Source: Elusimicrobiota bacterium (GTDB taxonomy: Bacteria; Elusimicrobiota; Elusimicrobia; JACQJN01). Taken from it: a stretch of DNA of 11,071 bases. The translations under genes and the position numbers were made by a program. The stretch lies in assembly GCA_016205045.1 (NCBI GenBank), contig JACQJM010000006.1:1-11071 (forward strand), written 5' to 3'. Below, one piece after another: positions 7,131-11,071 of the stretch (positions are counted from its first letter, which is position 1; the number at the start of each line of letters is the position of its first letter). Below the pieces are notes generated by a model. The model did not search any database, had not been told where the DNA came from, and saw only the letters and a program-made list of their open reading frames with translations.

Positions 7131-7228
7131 CGAAAGCTAAACAGCAAAAAGCCATCCACTCTCATGAACTTATACGATACCACTGTCACAACTGATTTGT
7201 CTGCGTGCCTACGGGCGAAAGGTGCGGG

Positions 7229-7450
7229 ATGATTAATGTCACCAAGCTTAATGGAACAGCGGTCACTCTTAATGCGGAGCTCATTGAGACGGTGGAGGCG
7301 ACCCCCGATACGGTGATCACACTGGTCACGGGAAATCGTTTTGTCGTTCGGGAGACCTTGCAGGAAGTGACGACACGGGTATTGGAGTATCGCAAAAAGG
7401 TGAACTCGGAGAAACAGCCCAATCCTATTGAGGGTTTCAAGCGGGTGTAG
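7229..7450 (+). CDS. flbD: FlbD/SwrD-family protein
   Basis: 73 residues. The opening MINVTKLNG, followed by alternating hydrophobic residues and a short helix (LQEVTTRVLEYRKKV), is typical of the FlbD family of small proteins usually found next to motA/motB. In Bacillus subtilis the homologue SwrD is needed for full stator-driven torque. An upstream GTG (7205) would add eight residues. ATG 7229 is preferred because the family starts at MI-x-(V/L) and AAAGG lies just upstream. Its presence directly before motA supports a real energised MotAB stator here. The position in flagellar loci makes it a useful sign that this locus shares ancestry with flagellar motors. Confidence 0.85.
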   Translation: MINVTKLNGTAVTLNAELIETVEATPDTVITLVTGNRFVVRETLQEVTTRVLEYRKKVNSEKQPNPIEGFKRV

Positions 7451-7499
7451 TGAGGGGCTGGCGGATTTAAGGAATTTCAGTTATCCTTAGTCACGGAGG

Positions 7500-7517
7500 C
7501 CCTGCCACAAGGCAGGG
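7500..7517 (+). promoter_or_regulatory. Hairpin just upstream of motA
   Basis: CCCTGCC (7500-7506) and GGCAGGG (7511-7517) form a perfect 7-bp stem with an ACAA loop, ending 11 bases before the motA ATG. It could hide a purine-rich ribosome-binding segment (GGCAGGG) or act as a processing or stability element between flbD and motA. No T-run follows, so it is not an evident terminator. Confidence 0.45.
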
Positions 7518-7528
7518 TGCGGATTAAG

Positions 7529-8341
7529 ATGGATATAGCAACAATAGCCGGCATCATCATCTTCTTTGGCTGTGTGGTGGGGGCTATCGTTCATGCTGAG
7601 GGAATAGCAGGATTTAAGCCCTTCATCAATGCCGAAGCTTTTTTGTTGGTGATGGGAGGCACGTTTTGTGCCGTGTTGGTAAATTACCCTATCTCACAAG
7701 TGATGGGATTGGGCAAAGTGCTTCGGAAGGTACTTTTTTCCCAGGGAGAAGATACTTCCGAGATCGTAAGCACTTCGGTGGCCTTATCTCAAAAAGCGAA
7801 GAAGGAGGGGTTTCTGGCCCTTCAGGGGGATCTCAAGAAGATCAACAACGATTTTCTTCGTCGGGGAGTTCAATTGGTGGTGGATGGGGCGGACCAGGAG
7901 TTCATTCGCAACATGTTAGAGACCGAGATCGGATTCATTCGAGAACGGCACAAGGTGGGGCGAGAGATATTTAATGCTTTGGGGACTTACGCCCCTGCCT
8001 TCGGCATCATCGGGACTGTGTTGGGTATGATTTTGATGTTGAATTCCATCAGTGATGTGGCGGAGGTGCCTCGCCGCATGGCGTTGGCATTGTCGGCCGC
8101 TTTTTTTGGACTAGGAGCGGGATATCTTCTTTTCCTGCCCATGGCAGGGAAATTACACCGTCGTTCGGAGGAAGAGCTTTTAATTAAAGAGATCATCATC
8201 CGCGCGGTACTTTTGCTTCAGAGCGGTGCCACTCCCAGTGTGGTGGAGGCCAATCTCAAGGCCTATCTGGAACCGGCCAAGCGTCTCATGGTCAAGACCA
8301 CGGAGAGGCGTTCTGCCGCGGCAGAAGCCCCCCCGGCATAG
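7529..8341 (+). CDS. motA: MotA-like stator ion-channel subunit
   Basis: 270 residues, close to the usual MotA length. Four membrane helices lie at about 5-24, 35-53, 152-174 and 186-206, with the large cytoplasmic loop between the second and third. Conserved signatures include GTYAPAFGIIGTVLGMI (with the channel-region proline P156) and the fourth-helix proline P204 in LPMAGKL. The rotor-contact segment reads KAKKEGFLALQGD. By alignment with E. coli MotA from memory, R90 becomes K91 and E98 becomes Q99. GTG 7517 is an alternative start adding four residues. ATG 7529 is preferred as MD-x-ATI is a typical beginning. It forms the ion channel with MotB, encoded seven bases downstream, and should push on the FliG-like domains of the fusion protein. 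Confidence 0.92.
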   Translation: MDIATIAGIIIFFGCVVGAIVHAEGIAGFKPFINAEAFLLVMGGTFCAVLVNYPISQVMGLGKVLRKVLFSQGEDTSEIVSTSVALSQKAKKEGFLALQGDLKKINNDFLRRGVQLVVDGADQEFIRNMLETEIGFIRERHKVGREIFNALGTYAPAFGIIGTVLGMILMLNSISDVAEVPRRMALALSAAFFGLGAGYLLFLPMAGKLHRRSEEELLIKEIIIRAVLLLQSGATPSVVEANLKAYLEPAKRLMVKTTERRSAAAEAPPA

Positions 8342-8348
8342 GTACCAT

Positions 8349-8993
8349 ATGCCTTTAAAATCGAGGAACATGATCGATGAGGACGATCCCAGGGTTTCCC
8401 AGATTGGTCATCCTGCACCTGCCTGGCTGGTCAACTATGCCGATTTGATGACGGAGTTGGTCTGTTTTTTCGTCATTCTGTATGCCCTCTCCGCTGCTTT
8501 AAATAAGGACATCCAAAAGGCTAAGACTCAGGTGGAAGATGTGATGAAAAACGAGAAGATCTCCGGCGAGGCCAAGGTGGACAAGGAGGGATTAAGGATT
8601 TCCTTAAGCGAGCAGGGACAACTAGCTTTTTTTGAGAGCGGAAGGGCAGACATCACCCCTCGCATGGGTGAGATTTTGGGAAAGTTGGCTCCTTCTTTGG
8701 TTAATCTTACCGATAAAAACGATATCATTGTCGAGGGGCACACGGATAATATCCCGGTACACTCTGGGGCTTTCGCTAGCAACTGGGAGCTGTCTACGGC
8801 CAGGGCCACTCAAGTAGTGCGATTCCTGGTGAATCAAAAGCGTTTTCCACCTTCTAAAATGGCTGCGATTGGGTATGGAGAGTATCGTCCCATTGCCCCC
8901 AACAATACTCCTGACAATAGGGCTAAGAATAGACGAGTTGTTTTCTTCGTCAAGAATCTTCCTGCCCTTAGTCCATCCAAATCGGAGAAGTAG
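8349..8993 (+). CDS. motB: MotB-like stator subunit with peptidoglycan-binding domain
   Basis: 214 residues, compact against about 300 in E. coli. The single membrane helix (25-50) carries the ion-binding aspartate in NYADLMTEL; with this start it is residue 32, the same number as in E. coli. Residues about 90-202 are an OmpA-like peptidoglycan-binding domain: GHTDNIP (130-136), NWELSTARA (145-153), NRAKNRRV (190-197). The region between helix and OmpA domain is short. The frame stays open to 8226, but only within motA. ATG 8349 has AGG six bases upstream. ATG 8370 is an alternative with GAGG rather close. All residues needed for ion flow and cell-wall anchoring appear present, so an active stator is likely. 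Confidence 0.93.
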   Translation: MPLKSRNMIDEDDPRVSQIGHPAPAWLVNYADLMTELVCFFVILYALSAALNKDIQKAKTQVEDVMKNEKISGEAKVDKEGLRISLSEQGQLAFFESGRADITPRMGEILGKLAPSLVNLTDKNDIIVEGHTDNIPVHSGAFASNWELSTARATQVVRFLVNQKRFPPSKMAAIGYGEYRPIAPNNTPDNRAKNRRVVFFVKNLPALSPSKSEK

Positions 8994-9028
8994 CCATCCT
9001 CGCGTGGAAATGGGTATAATTGAATAAC

Positions 9029-9766
9029 ATGGTTAAAATCCGATCCCTTTTTCTGTTCACCGTCCACTGTTCACTGCTTACTCTGTTGATGGGCTGCGCG
9101 GGCATCGGGGGATCGGGAAAGAAATTGCGCGTATTGGATTTGGCCGAGGATAGGATTGCTGATTTGACCATCAACCAACACTATGCCGGCCGCAAGGAGC
9201 TTTTGTTCTTTTCCATGGGCAAAACAGCGGATTATTTGGAGGGGTATATCCAAGGGATTGTCACCGACTACCAGGACAATCCTATCCAGGGTGTGATCGT
9301 GCGGGCCTCCCCCCTGGGAGAGAAATCCGGAAAATCCTCTGCGGGCGACGGGACGTCCGAGCCTGGCAAGACTTTTGAGTCCACCGCCTTTGATGCAGGG
9401 GTGAGCGACACCAACGGCATGTACCGTATTCGATTTTCTGTGCCGATTGTGCGCAAACAGGTGGATATCCGAGGAACTTTGCAGTATAATCCAGGCTGGG
9501 AACAGATGAAAACTAACCTGGGAAAGTCCTACGAACCTCAAATGAAGGAAACTCCCTTTCGCTTATTTTATGACGCTAAATCAGGCCTTCTGGCTTTCAG
9601 CGAGGGCATACGCAAGTTGATCGTTCAGCCTGTGACCTCTGACGTCAAGCCCAGACGAGAACAGCTCCCGGGAGCCACGGCTCCCCTTCCTGCGAAGAAG
9701 GAAGAAAAGACCGAGAAGAAAGGCGGAGAAGAAGATTTATTCAAAGGTTTTGATTTTAACCAATAG
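9029..9766 (+). CDS. Putative outer-membrane lipoprotein with carboxypeptidase-regulatory-like domain
   Basis: 245 residues from ATG 9029; TTG 9020 would add three. A basic start and hydrophobic stretch end in the lipobox LLMGC (19-23). Residue +2 is Ala, so Lol sorting to the outer membrane is expected. Residues about 75-155 have the pattern of a carboxypeptidase-regulatory-like beta-sandwich: GIVTDYQDNPIQGVIVRASP followed by SDTNGMYRIRFSVP. The C-terminus (about 205-235) is rich in Lys/Glu and Pro. No enzyme motif is seen. The gene starts 35 bases after motB and is probably in the same transcript. It may be an envelope part of the motor-like apparatus or an unrelated neighbour. The Shine-Dalgarno is weak and a TATAAT (9014-9019) sits just upstream without an obvious -35. 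Confidence 0.7.
   Translation: MVKIRSLFLFTVHCSLLTLLMGCAGIGGSGKKLRVLDLAEDRIADLTINQHYAGRKELLFFSMGKTADYLEGYIQGIVTDYQDNPIQGVIVRASPLGEKSGKSSAGDGTSEPGKTFESTAFDAGVSDTNGMYRIRFSVPIVRKQVDIRGTLQYNPGWEQMKTNLGKSYEPQMKETPFRLFYDAKSGLLAFSEGIRKLIVQPVTSDVKPRREQLPGATAPLPAKKEEKTEKKGGEEDLFKGFDFNQ
9055..9082. repeat. Degenerate 7-base tandem repeat in the lipoprotein signal region
   Basis: Four consecutive heptamers, GTTCACC, GTCCACT, GTTCACT and GCTTACT, lie inside the signal-peptide codons. As 7 is not a multiple of 3, the encoded residues do not repeat, so the pattern belongs to the DNA rather than the protein. Confidence 0.55.
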
Positions 9767-9791
9767 TATGCTCCCCACTTTTTACGACTTC

Positions 9792-9812
9792 TTCACGCTT
9801 CATGCCTTCTGA
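9792..9812. repeat. Degenerate 7-base repeat across the cysteine desulfurase start
   Basis: TTCACGC, TTCATGC and CTTCTGA run through the start codon at 9802. This is the weakest of the three heptamer tracts and could be chance. Confidence 0.3.
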
Positions 9813-10986
9813 GCAGAAAATTATATATCTAGATCATAACGCCACCACCCCCCTGAGGCCGGAAGTCTTGGAGGCGATGTTGCCTTATCTCCGGGACCAG
9901 TTCGGGAACCCCAACAGCACGTATCGTTTGGGACAGCAGTCGCGTAAGGCCGTGGAAAAGGCGCGGTCCCAGGTGGCCGCTCTGATCGGGGCTGAGTTTC
10001 CGGATGAGGTCGTTTTCACTTCTTGCGGATCTGAGGCGGATGCCTTGGCCATTCAAGGGGTTTCTCGGCTTTCCAATAATGGGGCCGGACCTCAAAAACA
10101 TTTCATCACTTCTCAAATAGAGCACGATGCCGTATTGGAAAGCTTTAGGATCGTCAGAGCTCAAGGGGGAGAGGTGAGTGTCGTGAGGGTGGATAGGCAT
10201 GGGAGCGTGGACCTTGAGGAAATTCGGTATCATTTGAGAAAGGACACACGTCTGGTCTCCATCATGTTCGCCAACAACGAGGTGGGAACGATACAGCCGA
10301 TTCAAGAAATCACTCACCTCTGCCGGGAGAAGGGAGTTTTATTCCATACGGATGCCGTTCAGGCGGTTGGGAAGATCCCATTTTCGGTGAAAGAACTGGG
10401 TCTGGATATGTTGTCTCTTTCCGGGCATAAACTCAATGCTCCTAAAGGGGTGGGGGCTCTTTATGTCCGCCGTAGGGTGAATTTGGTTCCCCTGGTGACA
10501 GGGCATCAAGAGAGAGAAAGGCGAGGAGGAACCGAGAACGTGGCGGGAATTGTGGGATTAGGGGAGGCTTGTGCCGTGGCTCAGAAAGAGTTGCCTATCC
10601 ATCCTCGGGAATTTTTATGGATGCGGCAACGTCTGGAGCAAGGATTGCTGCGGTTGCCCAAAGCGCAGCTCAACGGCCACCCGACCTCTCGGTTGCCCAA
10701 CACGGTTCATTTCTCTTTCGATGGGGTGGAGGGACATGCCTTGGTGGTGGGCCTGGATCTGGAAGGAATTTGCATCTCCAGCGGGCCGGCGTGTTCTTCG
10801 GGTTCTGTGGAGCCTTCTCACGTGCTCAAGGCGATGGGGGTTCCGGCCTCCGTGGCGGTGGGTTCGGTGAGGATTTCTTTAGGCTGGGGTAATACCCTTT
10901 CTGAGGTGGAAGAATTTTTAAAAATTTTCCCAAAGGTCTTGAACAAACAGAGAGAGGTTTTTAAAAACTTCGAACTTCGAACTTAG
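9802..10986 (+). CDS. nifS: Cysteine desulfurase, NifS/IscS family
   Basis: 394 residues, normal for the family. This PLP enzyme takes sulfur from cysteine, leaving alanine, and passes a persulfide to acceptors for Fe-S clusters or tRNA thiolation. Visible signatures are YLDHNATTPLRPEV at the N-terminus, the His of IEHDAV (108), the PLP-contacting Asp in HTDAVQ (184), the Schiff-base lysine in SGHKLNAPKG (210), RRGGTENV, and the catalytic cysteine in SSGPACSSGSVEPSH (331) on the usual loop. It appears functional. No clear Shine-Dalgarno precedes ATG 9802. The following gene looks like mnmA, so its main job here is probably supplying sulfur for 2-thiouridine in tRNA. No Fe-S scaffold gene is adjacent. 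It could equally be called iscS. Confidence 0.95.
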   Translation: MPSEQKIIYLDHNATTPLRPEVLEAMLPYLRDQFGNPNSTYRLGQQSRKAVEKARSQVAALIGAEFPDEVVFTSCGSEADALAIQGVSRLSNNGAGPQKHFITSQIEHDAVLESFRIVRAQGGEVSVVRVDRHGSVDLEEIRYHLRKDTRLVSIMFANNEVGTIQPIQEITHLCREKGVLFHTDAVQAVGKIPFSVKELGLDMLSLSGHKLNAPKGVGALYVRRRVNLVPLVTGHQERERRGGTENVAGIVGLGEACAVAQKELPIHPREFLWMRQRLEQGLLRLPKAQLNGHPTSRLPNTVHFSFDGVEGHALVVGLDLEGICISSGPACSSGSVEPSHVLKAMGVPASVAVGSVRISLGWGNTLSEVEEFLKIFPKVLNKQREVFKNFELRT

Positions 10987-10994
10987 AACTTTTT
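10967..10994. repeat. 7-base tandem repeat at the 3' end of the cysteine desulfurase gene
   Basis: ACTTCGA twice, then ACTTAGA and ACTTTTT, spanning the last codons and the stop. The repeat supplies the final residues (FELRT) and the TAG stop, so slippage would alter only the C-terminal tail. Confidence 0.6.
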
Positions 10995-11012
10995 GGGTCA
11001 ATATGGTTTTCT

Positions 11013-11071
11013 ATGATTTCTAAGCAAAAGAGAGCAGTGGTGGCAATGAGTGGAGGGGTGGACAGCTCGGT
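11013..11071 (+). CDS. mnmA: tRNA 2-thiouridylase MnmA, N-terminal fragment cut by the window end
   Basis: Nineteen complete codons read MISKQKRAVVAMSGGVDSS, with the next cut. VAMSGGVDSS is the ATP-pyrophosphatase P-loop as it appears at the very N-terminus of MnmA. MnmA uses ATP and persulfide sulfur to make 2-thiouridine at tRNA position 34. The position 26 bases after a cysteine desulfurase supports this over other PP-loop enzymes such as GuaA or NAD synthetase, which place the motif elsewhere or with different flanks. No good Shine-Dalgarno is visible. Confidence 0.82.
   Translation, partial: MISKQKRAVVAMSGGVDSS

Noticed and set aside
6932..7232. Two plus-strand frames across the gap before flbD
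   Set aside because: One starts inside the preceding gene and the other overlaps the flbD start. Neither has a good ribosome-binding site or a protein-like pattern.
8226..8348. N-terminal extension of MotB
   Set aside because: This stretch overlaps the end of motA out of frame, has Arg/Pro/Trp-rich shadow composition, and would displace the normal short cytoplasmic start of MotB.
1..11071. CRISPR array, tRNA or rRNA gene, insertion sequence
   Set aside because: No spaced direct repeats, cloverleaf, rRNA signature or transposase reading frame was seen on either strand by eye. A covariance-model scan would be the formal test.

Overview
The window reads as a chromosomal segment of a diderm (Gram-negative-type) bacterium, probably from a poorly cultured phylum. 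The evidence is an outer-membrane PorV/PorQ-type barrel protein, a Lol-type lipoprotein, a MotB with an OmpA-like peptidoglycan-binding domain, and roughly even base composition. Similar PorV/PorQ-type proteins are common in Elusimicrobiota, Omnitrophota and related candidate phyla. That placement is inference and weak. All genes lie on the plus strand.

Bases 1-316 hold control sequence and no gene. There are two copies of an odd-length palindrome (34-54 and 82-96), then a sigma-70-type promoter (159-186), then a GEMM-I (cyclic di-GMP class I) riboswitch aptamer ending at about 310. Only six bases separate the aptamer from the ATG of a PorV-like barrel with periplasmic TPR repeats (317-1894).

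The centre of the window is an unusual motor-like locus. Gene 2041-3939 encodes one polypeptide that joins a reduced FliF (only the last periplasmic ring-building domain and the second membrane helix) to FliG middle and C-terminal domains and a TPR tail. Gene 3976-6975 encodes a 999-residue protein with a proline-rich N-terminus, about 600 residues of coiled coil containing 11- and 35-residue repeats, one membrane helix and a periplasmic tail. After a 250-base gap with a sigma-54-like promoter come flbD/swrD (7229-7450), motA (7529-8341) and motB (8349-8993), then a lipoprotein with a carboxypeptidase-regulatory-like fold (9029-9766).

Together these encode a putative proton- or sodium-driven stator (MotAB), a fused MS-ring/C-ring-like rotor, a long cytoplasmic-to-periplasmic linker and envelope components. 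No rod, hook, filament, export or FliM/FliN gene is present here. By eye, the FliM-binding and torque-interface residues of the FliG part are mostly replaced. The favoured hypothesis is a non-flagellar, MotAB-powered surface machine (gliding or adhesion), possibly under cyclic di-GMP control. A divergent flagellar motor with its other parts elsewhere in the genome is not excluded.

The right end is housekeeping: a NifS/IscS-type cysteine desulfurase (9802-10986) and the first 19 codons of a probable mnmA (11013 to the window end), a common pairing for tRNA 2-thiouridine synthesis. Degenerate 7-base tandem repeats sit at three gene boundaries in this right-hand part.
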